DNA from: Proteromonas lacertae
Lineage: Eukaryota; Sar; Bigyra; Opalinata; Proteromonadidae
DNA: 64,000 nt
Direction: 5' to 3'
Assembly: GCA_002245135.1 (NCBI GenBank)
Contig: NGBS01000584.1
Coordinates: 310,001 to 374,000, forward strand
Part shown: piece by piece, positions 1 to 13,700 of the stretch
Numbering within the stretch: the first letter of the stretch is position 1
How the letters are laid out: every line of letters begins with the position of its first letter
Notes under the pieces: model-generated
Database searches by the model: none
What the model was told of the DNA's origin: nothing
The model's input: only the letters and a program-made list of their open reading frames with translations
Position numbers and translations under genes: made by a program

Positions 1-518
1 GAATAAGAATGTTGATGAGAATTATGTAAAGATAAAACAGAAAGAAAATGAGTTGAATCAAATATGGAATAAGAAAATAGAAGAAGTGAAAGTGAAAGAA
101 AAAGAGATTGATAAAGTGTATTATCAATTCAAGAATATCTCTGTATATTTTAATCACTTATTTATATATTAATAGTCAACTAACCAATCATATGATTCAA
201 AGACGTTAAACCTAGAATTAGATCAACTGACGGAAAATACACAAAAGATAAATCAAAAGAAAAAAGAGATTTCTGATAATATAAAAACTTGCACTGAACA
301 ATTGAAGAGTTTAGATGAGAATTTAGCTAGTTTCAATGAAGAATTTGTTCAAATAAAAAAGAATTTACAATACAGAGATTGTCTTCATAAAGCTGATGAT
401 ATTAGAAGTAAAATTAACAAAATCAATGAATCTTTACCAAAATCAATATCAGTTGATAATTATTCAGAACAAATACAGAATATGAGGAATGAAATTGATG
501 AAATACAAAAAATGTATT

Positions 519-571
<53 letters not shown>

Positions 572-1345
572 TAAGTGAAAAACGTGGAAGTATCAGTGCA
601 ATTCAAAGAAAAATAGATGAAAACAACAAAAAGCTTAAAGATTCAAGATATAAGAACATTGAAGATAGATTGTGTGATTTATTAATAAAGAAAGATACTT
701 GTCGAATGACAATTGAAGATGTTGAAATTACTATGAAAACTATCAATGATGCATTAATCGAATATCACACTCGCAAAATATTAGAAATAAATGAAAGAAT
801 CAGTGAATTATGGAAACAGACTTATAGCGGTGAAGATATAGATACAATTCGAATTGTAGCAGAAGCGACTAATGCAAGCGGTAGAAGTACTAAGAATTAT
901 AATTATCATATTGAAATGGAAAAATGTGGTACAACTATGCCAATGAGAGGTAGATGTTCAGCTGGTCAGAAAATGTTAGGTTCTATTGTAATTAGATTGG
1001 CCTTAGCAGAAGCATTTTCATTAGAATGTGGTGTAATGGTGTTGGATGAACCTACTACTTCACTTGATTATGCCAATAAGGTATATTTTAATTAATTTCA
1101 TTATTTATGAATAGCAAGCTGTTGCTCAAGCTTTGATTGATTTAGTCAAGACTAGAAGAGAGCAAAGTAACTTCCAATTGATTTGTATTACTCACGATGA
1201 TGAATTTGGAAGAACATTACTAAGAGATCCAAATGTAGGTAGATTAACTGATGGTAAATACTATAGAATATGTAGAGAAGCTGTTCCTGATAGACCAGAG
1301 TATTTCATTAGTTCAATTGTTTCACAAACTGATGATTCTTATTAA
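1..1345 (+). CDS. RAD50: Rad50 DNA-repair ATPase, C-terminal part (5' end outside window)
   Basis: This is the end of a Rad50-type SMC-like ATPase, the motor of the Mre11-Rad50 complex that tethers and processes DNA double-strand breaks in the nucleus. The first ~250 residues are charged coiled coil. The ATPase lobe follows with the signature motif CSAGQK (955-972), Walker B VMVLDEPTTSLD (1033-1068) and the switch-histidine stretch ICITHDDEF (about 1180-1206). Three GT-AG introns restore one frame from base 2 to the TAA at 1343-1345: 143-175 (33 nt), 514-569 (56 nt, mostly TA repeats) and 1081-1114 (34 nt). The zinc-hook CxxC and the N-terminal Walker A lie upstream of the window. The motif order and the C-terminal end fit Rad50 rather than Smc1-6, because the signature is followed closely by the D-loop and a short tail. 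The identification is firm; only completeness is limited. Confidence 0.93.
522..564. repeat. (TA)n microsatellite inside RAD50 intron 2
   Basis: An almost pure alternating TA tract fills most of the 514-569 intron of RAD50. It makes this intron the longest that I resolved in the window, so its length probably varies between strains. Confidence 0.9.
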
Positions 1346-1438
1346 TTTTTTCATAAATATTCATTACAGATATATGTTTTTTATAAAAATATTTATTTTA
1401 CAACACATATCAGGATTAAATAATTACATAAATACTAA

Positions 1439-1651
1439 TTAAAGTGAAGGAAGTGGTTGGATCTGATATTTCCATGAATCATTATCTAATTCACATATCT
1501 TATTTTCAATTGACTTTTCTATACTCTTATTTGTATTGACTAAACTACTTTGTTTAGATATCGGTAAATATTTAACTAATGATAGGAATTTATCTTCTGA
1601 TATGTTCTCTTTATTCCTATAAAAATCAAAATAATCTCAAAATCTATACAT
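1439..1651 (-). CDS. Small 59-residue protein with an intron-split start codon
   Basis: I do not recognise this protein. Exon 2 (1439-1616) is an open frame of 58 codons plus the last base of the preceding codon, ending in TAA at 1439-1441. A 33-nt intron (1617-1649, GTATAG...TTATAG) precedes it. The two bases before the intron (1650-1651) are AT, and joined to the first G of exon 2 they make ATG; a TAG stop lies two codons upstream in that frame. The protein is mixed charged and hydrophobic, with one tryptophan near the C-terminus and no obvious membrane segment or zinc motif. It converges on RAD50, with 93 nt between the stops. A 17-bp near-palindrome lies about 41 nt upstream. An undetected upstream exon could make the protein longer. 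Confidence 0.55.
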
Positions 1652-1691
1652 TTTCTAGTGAATTTTTGAATTTTTAAATGTGACAAAGTAT

Positions 1692-1708
1692 TGACATTGT
1701 CAATGTCA
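1692..1708. promoter_or_regulatory. 17-bp odd palindrome containing TGACATTGTCA
   Basis: TGACATTGTCAATGTCA is a perfect palindrome around its central base. It lies about 41 nt upstream of the start of the minus-strand small gene. The 11-mer TGACATTGTCA recurs at 32195-32205, 30 nt before another start codon, which suggests a dimeric factor-binding site. Confidence 0.4.
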
Positions 1709-4700
1709 CAAAAATGTAAAACAAAATATCTCATCAGCCAAGTAGAGTCAACCCATTATTGTATTTTATTATACAAAAATACAGTTCTATTCAACAATAA
1801 CCATCATTTAAAAATAAGTATTTCTTATCTCACAAGCTTCTCCTTCAAAACCTTCAAAACATTCACATTGACCAGTATTATAGTTACATAATCCTCTCCC
1901 ACTGCAATCTCTTTGTTCTCCATTGTCATCGTCTGGATTCAGCGGATCTTTTGCAGACGGACATTCCAACAAACTACAATCACTTCCTCTATGTCTTTTA
2001 TCACACAAACAACCATATATTCTATCAGATACAACTATCTTTGTATCATCATAATCACTATCTCCATTAAACGGTATAGAGTAAATATTACCATATCCTT
2101 GATATCTACTCAACTCACTTGGATTTTTCAATAATTCCTTCAACGAAACACATCTTCCATTACCATTGCAATTATTTGGACAACTAATTCTTTCACAAGC
2201 TGAACCTTCAAATCCATCATAACATTTACATAAGCCAGTTAATCTATCACAACTACCAGCACCACTACATTCAATCTCTTTATGTGGTTCATATTTATCA
2301 TCACCATCCTCATTATTGCCATTATTATTTCCACTACTTCCAGATTTTGAACCAAAAATAACAACTAATTGTCTATTTGTGAATTGATTAACATCAACAC
2401 TCTTAGATATTTTAACCATCAAACTATCTCTTATATTTGGATTAGATTCTATAACTTTTCCTTCACCAAATAACAGTCTTGGACCACCAGTACATTCACC
2501 AACATCATTTTCATTGGATGTTCCTAATAACGATAATATTTGAACTGAAACTCTATTAGTTGGACTTTCTACTGTTGTTAATGTTAACCACTTTCCAATT
2601 ACAATATATGAATTCCAAACATCTCTATATTCTTCAGGCAATGGTAATATTAATACTGAATCTGATAACTTTGATTTTATACAATTTGTTATATCTTGTG
2701 AATACTGAATTATTGGATTGTTTAAAAAACTATTGGATTTTGAATTATCAGAATTTTCACTCTCTTTTTTAGTTGTTGTTTCTTCTATCATTTTCACACA
2801 GTAATTTGTATTTTCATTCATTTGACATATTCCTATTTGACATTTATTTGGTTCAATACAAATAGCATTTCTTCCATAATCAGAATCACCTAATTCTATC
2901 TTCTTTCCTTCCATTGTTGATAATAAGTGACATGTGAAATTAATGGGTAATTCTGGTGAATTATCATACACTCTTTCAACAAAATCAAACTCTACATCTT
3001 TCACATTAGTTGTCTTTCTAATCAGTTTGAATCTATAATGATAAATATCTTTATCATCTTGACAAGCAAAAGTGTAAGTATCATTGTTATTCACATCATA
3101 AAATCCTTTGTCATTTAATAATTCATACAATCCACTCATTTTCAATACACAATCATATTTCTTCAACTTTTTATTATAATAACAATTCTCGTTTGTCAAT
3201 CTATCAATTGGTATATTTGATAAATCATTAAATGGGTTATTAATCTCAATAATAATATCATCTAAACTTCTACTACCAAACTCAAAGTTAAATTGAATAA
3301 TCAAATTACCTTTTGAATCTTTACTATACAATATTCCACTTCCTAAATATTCATTCGTTTCAATATCACTGCATTCAATTATTCCACTAGTTGCTGATAC
3401 ATCAGCTCTAATTATGATATTAATTGCTTCAATTGCTGAAATTTTCATTGGTTTAGAATCATATGTTTGTATTGCTCCTTGCTGTTTATTCTTATAATAT
3501 AACCATTTATTTGAACTTGATTTTTTATATATCAAATTATTCAATTTCAAATCACTTTGTGAAACTGGTATATTTTCACCTTTTATATTTGTCATTAAAT
3601 GACAAACTGTTCCATACGCTAATCTTACACCATTCAATAATCGAAATATTGCATCAACTGTACCAGTTATTTCAGCTTCATATTCTGTAACAATTTCACC
3701 TTCATCTTCATTAGAATTTGTATCTGTATTATTATTTATCTTTACATTATAATGTTTATCATCATATTCAAATATTCTGGTAATATTATATTGCATCTTT
3801 GGTAGATGACACAACAATTTCTTCTTTCCAGTAATATCAAATCCCATTGATACTAATACAGGTAACATTACTTTATAATTCAATTCAGTACATCCATTAT
3901 TATCATATATATTATCACATTTTAATTCATATAAAGACATATCATTATATTGGACTGTTTTCATACAATGATAATTCCTTGGTGAAGGTATTTCCTTTAA
4001 ATGAGGGTATTGAATATAATATTCATTGTTATTGTTATTATTTGCAACAATTCCTAATATGTGACTTTTAATAATATGATGACTATCATCATAACATAAC
4101 ATCTCACCTCCTGGTTTATGAATATTATAGTTATACTCATCAATGCCAATTACATCATATATCATATCACTGTATTTTGTTAAATGAGTCTTTTCTTCTG
4201 GTTCTGCTAATATTAAATAACTCAACGTGTATGGATTGTTTCCTTCGATATGAAAATGTAGATGTAAATCACTTGTCAATATTTTATAAGATTCTTCTTC
4301 TTCATTATCATCACCTCCTTCCATATTTGACCCAATTGGTTTTCCATTCACATAGGAGAGTAAGAAACAAATAGCATTATTTCTCGGACCAGCTGAAGTA
4401 GTGAATTTAATATCACCTAAATTATGAATGTTGAATGAATCAATTACTTCACTATTGATTGATTTAGCCAATGTAAATGTATAAGTTGTGTAAATGATGT
4501 TATTATTTATATTTACATTGTTGTTATTCTCTCCACCACCACATAAGAAGATGTACTTATCTTCAATATGATCAAAGAAATGTAATTCTTTAAGGAAATA
4601 TCCAACATTACTCCACATGATTGTTTTATCAATACTTGAATATCTAGAATCAATAAGATTGATATTAAACAATGATAAATCTTTAAACTTATGAATTATA

Positions 4701-7700
4701 TTACATTTCATTCTGCTTGGATTATCAGTAAGATTTGGTAACATGAAATTGTAACGAATATAATACTCATTAGTTTTCTGGTTCTTCATATAGATTTGAC
4801 CTTTTCCTAAATAATTATTCTCTATCTTATCAAAACAATCTATTTCACCACCAGTTTTACCAATATCATAATGAATTCTATTGTAAGTATCATCTTCATT
4901 GATTTTAACTTTATATATTCCAACTCCATAATAACCATTTACTCTTATTTCTTCATATATTGTTTTATGTTTTAAGTAATACAACTTGTTATTATTATTA
5001 TCACTTGTAATATCATATTTCTTTGTTAAATCGCTATTTGTGATATTCTTTATTTTTGTCCCATTGAAATTGCTTAATATATAACATCTATCTCCTTTAT
5101 TCAACTGATAAGCAAAACTCATCAATTTGAATGTCAAATTGAATGGAATTGATTCATTAAATAATGATATTTCTTCATTACTGGTTGTTAGATTGAATTG
5201 ATAAACTTTCATTTCATCATTTTTATCTTTTGAAATACATCCAAACTCATAAGTTCTATTGTTATTCTCAAAATTCAAATAACCAATCATTTTCAAGTAA
5301 AATCCAACATCTTTAACAACCAATGCCATAGTTGTTGTATCTGTTATTTCAATTGGTGGGATATATAATGTTAAATCATTATGAACTGAGACTAACTCAC
5401 ATCTTGTATTGTTTGGTGTAGGTTTGACTTTTGAATAAGTTGAATTTGGATATAAAATGTAAGTATATTTATTACTATCACCACTTTGAAACAATATATT
5501 AACATCTCCAATGTAATCATTTGTATCTTTCATATAACATTCCAATATTCCACCATTGAACTTATTTCTATTCTTGATGTTATTCAAATAAGAATAACAA
5601 CCAATCACTTTATAAATATTCGAATATAAATGTTCATATAATGGGAAATATTTGTAATAAATATATCTTTCAACCATTTCCGTTGGTACTAAATGATCTT
5701 TATATAAATCAGTATCTTCCAACTTCAATCTTCTCATTTTAGAGTCAATTAACGGATGGCATTCTTTACCAACTGGACCTCCACTATTTGGATTTAATAG
5801 AAGTGATTCAAATATTAAATCATCAGGTGGTTCACACCAATTCAATCTTGGTAATTCATATGGATATATTTCAACATTGTATTGATTATTATTATTATTA
5901 TTAATGGATATCAAATCAATACATGCGAAATATATAACAGTATTATCGAAATTATACCCTATAAATGATTCAGACGAGAAAGATGAAGATGATCTTTCAG
6001 TCATTGGTAATGCCAATTGAAAAATTGGATAAATTCCATACCATATGATTGGACACATATAAGCGCTTTCACAGGATGTAATTTGAGTTGGATAATACAA
6101 TGATAAATCAGAATATAGTCGTTTCATATAACAAAACTGTAAACTTGGTACAATTCCTTTTATTTTCTTATATTTCTTTGGACTAACTTTAACAGTTGTT
6201 GTTGTTGTACTTATATCAAAATCATATAATATGTAATAATAAATAGAATCACGTGGATCTGCTTTTCCCATCAAATAGGATGGTTGTGGATATAAACTAC
6301 CTCTTATAAAGCATAGTAATTCTCCAATATCTTTAATAGGTTCTTCTCTATTCATATAATTAACAGTTGTATCTCCTTCATTGTATTTATCAGGTTTTGG
6401 GTTTATATATATATCAGGAATTACATATATATCTTGATGATCAAATAATAAATTTCTATCTGTAAATTTCTGAGTAATTACAGTTTGATATACTCTGGTA
6501 AAATCACTCAAATGTGTCATTTCATTTATATATTCACCATCTTTATTCATATACAAATAACACATTACATTTGATATATCTTCTATCTTATATTTTATTT
6601 CGAATTCTATTTTCACATCTTTTGGATCATACACTGATATTCTTGTACTTTCACTTATATTAAAAGTATATACAAATGGTGAATCATCTATTTCAGTATT
6701 GTTGTTCTTAAACATACATGCTATTTTCCCTGTATTTAGATTATTGTTATTAATAATTAACTTCTGTAATACAAAGTCCATATTTTTCCATATTACATAA
6801 TAATGATATAATGACATATCATTCTTATAATAGAAATAATTTCTTGGTAATAATGTCACATCTTCTTCTTCGTATATTGGTTGTTGTGGGTTAATTAATG
6901 AATAATCTGTAAATAAGAATGTTAAATGACATAAGAATTCAGTAGGATTTGTGTCATTATATATAGGGAAATCAAATAGTACATAATTTTCATTTGGTTT
7001 TTCATAATTATAATCTACAACTCTTCCTCTTCCAATTAGAGTTTTATTTGATTTGTAATAGCATTCTATTTCACTTCCTAAGGATGTATTTCCAAAACTG
7101 TATGGTATTTCTGTTGTAATGTTATAAATATTTGTGTTTCTGATTCTATTTGCTGAAATTATTTCTGGATTTGGTGAATCAGTTTGTTTAATGTATGATT
7201 TTTCTTTTTTTGACTTTAAATTTCTTGATATTGATGTGGATATATCATTTATAGTGTTAGTTTTTTTGTTTTGTACTTCATTTATTGCTCCAAAACTTAA
7301 ACCTGATGGACATGCTCCTAAACAATACATTCGATATGAAAAATACTCTGTGAACAATCTGCACCATACCAGTCTCTAGAATTCTTATATAAAAGACTAT
7401 CACACTCACAATACTGGTTGTCTATACATTTACCATGCCCACTACAATTATTTGGACATAATGATAGCACTGAAACACAAATAATACATATAAAGACTGT
7501 TAAAAACATTAAAACAAGAAAAACATGAATGAAAAGATCAAATCGTAATTCAAGCTTTTCTCATATTTCATTATTTTCTCTGAATTAACTTCAGAAAAAC
7601 ATAATTATATTACTAAATCTAATAATTATATTACTTTAAAGATTTTATTTTTTTCCTTCTTTCATACATCTGCAATAAACTCTGTGGCAAACCACTCTTC

Positions 7701-10700
7701 CTTTTCATTTGCTTTTCTTTCCTATTCTTCTCTATTAATTTATCTCTAACTTTATCACTTTTCTTATCTTCACCTAATCTATAAGGACTAGCAGGTATAT
7801 CACATAAATCTTTTAAACTATTATCTAACAACAATGGAGTACTTTCTATTTCACCCCAAGTCATAATTTCTTCAGTATTACCATCATTATCTTCAGTATT
7901 GAGTGGAGTTGATAGTAAATCATATTTCTGTGATTTTGAATATGATTTTGAAGTAGATGTGTTAGATCCAAAAACAGAACTTGATAGATTTGTGTTATTC
8001 GACAAAATATTGTTATTCTTCTTCATCCTCACTCTTGTATTTTCAATATGTATTTCTGGTGTTGTATTTTCAGCAATATTCTTAATCATCAGATTCACTG
8101 GCTCTGGACCATTCTGAATCATCTTTAAATCTTTCTCATTAATCCAAAAAAACTTCTTGTGATGGTCTTTCACATCTTTATCATGTAAATCATTGAATAA
8201 TTGGTCATCTTCACTTGTATATGTTGCTAAAAATGATGATATTGTATGACCTTCAGTTAAATCCTTTGTTGTTTCTTTTTCTGTTGTATATTCAGTGTTA
8301 GAGAGTGGAAATGGTGATGGTAGTGGTGTAGTACCTACTTTTAGTGGTGTTGCACCTGGAGTCTGCTTTCTTTGTATACTATTCAGTCTTTCTTTAATTG
8401 TGTGAGCTTTATCTACATCTCCTTTTTCCAAAGCTTCCATATACTAATTTTAATATAATTTAAATCATAATACATCTAATTGAGCTTTATATTTCTCAGA
8501 ATCAGGATAGTATATTCTTCTAGTCAATCTGGTTAGATTTTCTTGAAAAGTATCCTCATCTAAGACTATTTTCTTCTTAGGTTTGGGCGGTGGCATTAAT
8601 TCATTCGACATTTTGAGAAAAAATGAAAAAAGAAGTTTGAAAAAGCTTGATCAAATATTTTATCATTTATGAGATATTATACACATGTATTATTTTCATA
8701 CTTTTTTAGATCTACAATATAATCCATATAGAATATAAACTAAATCATATTGTAATTAATCTTGAAAATCTTCTTTGTTTTGATCAAATTACAGTTAATA
8801 TGAGTGAAATATAGTGTAATAGACCATTTTCTCACTTTTTCTTTATGAGCACATTGCTTATGAACAAAAATGAGTGTAAAGTCTATTCAATATAAACTCC
8901 ACCAAACGAAGCACTATGCAATTCATCATAAAAACTACATCCATAAACTGTCCAACCAACAACCTTCATTTCATAATCATTTTGACCAAATCTCACAAGC
9001 TAAATCGTCATTGCATTATTCCATTTTTCTATTTGATTTTCTTGCCAATATGTCTGGAACAAAGAATCCTACTTGGGTATAAACTAGATAATTCACTTCC
9101 TTTAGACTAAATTCGTATTTGGAGGCTTAGCTGGTTGTTGTGCTACTTCATGTATTCAACCAATTGATTTAGTCAAGACAAGACTTCAATTAGCGTATGA
9201 TTCTCTCATTTATTTAATCATAGCGGACAAGCTGGTGAAGAGAAGCTATACAAGAATGGTTTTGATGCTTTGATCAAAATTGCCAAGAAAGATGGTTTCT
9301 TTGGTTTATATCAAGGTTACACTGGTGCTATATTGAGACAAGTCATGTACACAACCACCCGTTTAGGTGCTTTCAATACAGCTCAAGGATTTAGAGAAAA
9401 GCAATTAGCAGCTAAAGGAAAGAAATTAGGTGTTGTTGACAGATTGGTAATTGGTTTACTTGCTGGTGGTATTGGTGCTTGTGTTGGTAACCCAGCTGAA
9501 GTAGTATTAGTTCGTATGACCACTGATGGTAGATTACCACCAGAGCAAAGAAGAAACTACCGTAATGCATTTGTAGCACTTGCTAGAATCACAAGAGAAG
9601 AAGGATTCTGGGCATTATTCAAGGGAGTTGACGCTACAATCTGCAGAGCTATGGCATTAAACTGTGCTCAATTAGGTATGTATTCACAAGCTAAATCATT
9701 TTTCTCAAAATATATAAAGGGTGATTTTACTACTTACTTATGTGCTAGTTTAGTTAGTGGTTTTATGTGTTCAGCAGCATCATTACCATTCGATATTGTT
9801 AAAACAAGAGTACAAAATGCAAAGCCAGGAACTTACAAAGGTGCATTGGATTGTGCTGTTCAATTAGCTAAGAATGAAGGTGTATTGATGTTCTGGAGAG
9901 GTTTTGTTACATATTTCTGTCGTATTGCTCCACATACAATCTTGACATTCTTGTTCCTTGAACAAATTAATAAAATTTATGAAATGATCAAGAAACATTA
10001 AATATTATAATCACGTCTATTACTATTTTTATATATGTTATGTTATTTGGGGGTTTATTTAAATTAAATTCACATATAAAAGAAAGATTATTCTTAAGAA
10101 AGTGTGACTAAAGTAAATTCTTAGTTTAATTAGATGTTTTTACTGAGGCTGATGGTGCTGGTGCTGTTTGCTTCTTCTTTGGTGATGTTAATACCTTACT
10201 GAAATGTCCAATTTGACAACATAAGAAACCAATTACAACAATACCAATGAATCCAAACACGCAGGCTAATACTATTGCAGCTATTGTTGCTGAGTCATAA
10301 TCATTTCCACTACTCTTCTTTCTATAACCACTTACTTGTTGGAATCCTGTGTTGGTAACTTTAACATATGTATATCTTTCATCTACATCTTTTACTGCTT
10401 GAGTTGGAGCATCATTCTTTAATACATTCTCTACAGCTGTTTTATCATCGGCTGCTTTTTGATTGGTTGAATTAACTATTAAAATAGCTGTGTTATCAGT
10501 CTCAGAATCATATAAAAATTGATTAACATTAATTCCACTCAATTCACTTACTTTAGTTCTGTATAAATTCTTAAATTGAACATCTTTAAATACCTTTTCA
10601 TCCGATTCTAATGTGAATTGTAAAAATACTTCACTAGAAGAGGGTCTTAATAAAATGCCTGGATCTGTACAACTAGAAACTTCAAGACTCCATTCACCAT

Positions 10701-13700
10701 TTCCATTACAAGTTCTATTCATTTCACCATCATATTTATCAAAGCAAGGTAATGTTACAAGTGTATTAACTGTTGAAGCAGGCCAATATCCATCAGCTTT
10801 ACAACCATAAGAGGAATATATAAATACATATTCTAATTTAGTCTCTTTGAATGTTGCTTCAATTGTTACATTACCTGATAATATTGTAGTTAAAGTTCCT
10901 GATAATGTTCCATTAGAGAATAATGTTATTTCGAATGGTAATTTTCCTGATTTTACTATGTATGTTACTTGACTTAAATCATTTAGGCATGATTCAGTAT
11001 CAGGATTATCTATACAGGCTGGGAATTCAATTGCAGAATTAAGAATAAATGGATCATTTTGTATGAATTCAAATGAATGTCCTGAAGCAAATTCTACTGA
11101 TCCAATTTTATATGTGAAGTTTGTTGGTGGATAAGTTGGACGAATAATTCCATCGTCATCATTATCTAATATTCTAGATTTACTACCTTTCATTTTTTCA
11201 ATACTACCATTTATAATATTTTTAATAATATTTGTATATTCATCAAAATAATCATCATCACTTGTTTCATGATATGGATATACTCTCACAGTCATTCTAA
11301 CATCAATCTCTGATGATAAATCTCTCTTCACATTAATATCTGGCTTTATATATTCAAAAATAACATCTTCATTGTTTGGATTAACACTGTAAATTGAAGA
11401 AGTTAATAATTTCGTTCTTAATTCTATTATAACCTTTCTTCTCATATTATCAAATAGATTATCAAAACTATTTTCAGTATTTTTAAGAGTGAATCTTTTT
11501 CTAATATATGACATTTCTTTAGTTGCAACTAATGTGAAATTATTCTTACAATTACTCTTATCAATCTCAGACCATTTATTTTTATCTAAACAAGTTCTAT
11601 ATCTATATCCAACTGTACCATCAGCACATTCTATTCTAATTCTTTCATCAACCATTGCATTTGGCCAATCACCTTCTGCCTTACAATCACTCTCATTTTG
11701 AGTATTACTAACGACTATTGTCAATGTTGTTAATGGAATGTCTTTATTTTCATATCTATATTTAATAGTAATAATGTATGTATCTTTTGGTAAATCACCG
11801 ATAATTGATAAAACTCCTGATTTAGAATCAAATGAAATTGGAGGTAATGGTTTAGATGAGATTATTTCATCGCATTTACTATTTCCACTTTTCTTTTTAC
11901 AATCAACACTTAGTGAAGTTACTACTCCATTATATGATGGTAATATTGTCATTCTATCTTTAGATTTTATGTTATAAACACTCTTTGGATATTTGAAGTT
12001 AGTAATTTCTTCATTCTTTTCCTTGTCATAGAAATTATGCCATTTACCATCAATACTACAACAGGTTTGAGTATTTCCATAATTATAAAGGGGATTTCTT
12101 ACATTATTCAAACAAGTACCAGTTTTAGCTTTATCTAAATCTAAATATCTTTGACATATTACCTCTTTACAACTATACATTAAGAATTCTTTAATAGAAA
12201 TATCTTTATAGATTTTATCTCCATTTAATTGTGGTTGCATTACGATCTTATAATTTGTATATGATTTAGTATTATCAGGTAATCCAAATACTACTCTATC
12301 TACAGCATTATCTGATTTATATTCTATCATATGATTTTTACTATCTTTTCCTATTAGTTCATATTTACCATTACTATTCATTCCATATAATTCTATTGAT
12401 TTTGGAGATGATTCTTTTTTGTTTATATCAATTACATATCCAAAATGTGTTAATATTGTTGTTGGATTTCCTTCTAATGAGAATTCAATGAATGGTCTAT
12501 CAACTGGGAATTTGCTAGTTGGTTGAGTCCAAACATCATTCTCTTTATCTTTTTTTTCATTGAATGCCTTTTCAATTTCAGTAGATTCTGTTAAACCTGA
12601 ACTTGATATTAATGATAATTTTCTTGCAATATTCACACATTCACCTGCATATTTCACTGGTGAATCTGTTTTTCGTTTACTATTTCTCCATCATTATATC
12701 TTGTAATTGGATAAGTTTCATATTCAAATGTAATGCTTGGTCTGAAATTAGCTTCTTCATCATTATATTTGTGCAATTCTATACCAATTGTTACAATATA
12801 ATTTGTTCCAGTAACAATATCTTCTCCATCCTTAACTTGTTCATGTAAAGATTCTAAAATATCAGCTGGAATGATTATTGTTTTTTCAGTCATTTCTTTG
12901 TTTGTTCCACTAGCATATCCACCTTCACTATCTTCTTTCAAATATTGTCTGTAAATCTCTCTACCATTTGCATAAACCACAATTCCTGATTTGTACTTCA
13001 AATTTAAGGTTAATGTTGACATAGGTAAAATTTCTTTTTTTTCTTTAGTTAAATCGACCAAGCCAATATTTACTACGTAATTTGTTCTTGCATACAATGT
13101 GGTGTAATTTCCTCCAATAACTGTTCCATTCATTACCATAGTGTTCCAATACTTGATATTTTTATCAGGGAAATACCAGTTATTGATTGGTGAATCAGTA
13201 CTGTAATACCATCTTAGATTATTAAGTGATTGTGGATCAGTTTCACATTTGACTGGATTGAAGCAAAAGAAAAGCACCAACAGTGCTATGAAATAATATT
13301 GAAATGAATATACTAATATTAATGTAATTATGCATCCCTGATCTCTCTAAATTCAAAAAAATAAGAAATGCCTTAACTGCTCAGTCAAAATGCTTTTTAA
13401 GTCATAAATGAAATGCACTATTTATTCATAAATTCTTTTTTGAAGTGAATGATTGTTGTTTTAATCTCTGTATTTCAATCTCAATTCTATTTCATTTAGT
13501 AATAGTAATGTATATCATTGCAATATAAATGTATTTCAATCTTAAACATTGTTGATTAGTTGATGAGTGAGATTTATTCTCCTAATAATCTAGAATTTAA
13601 CATGTAATTTTGTAAAATATGCATATATTAATAGTAATATATATTATTATGTGAATCGATTTTCATTATTCATTTTACTCACTTTTATCCATTTAATAAA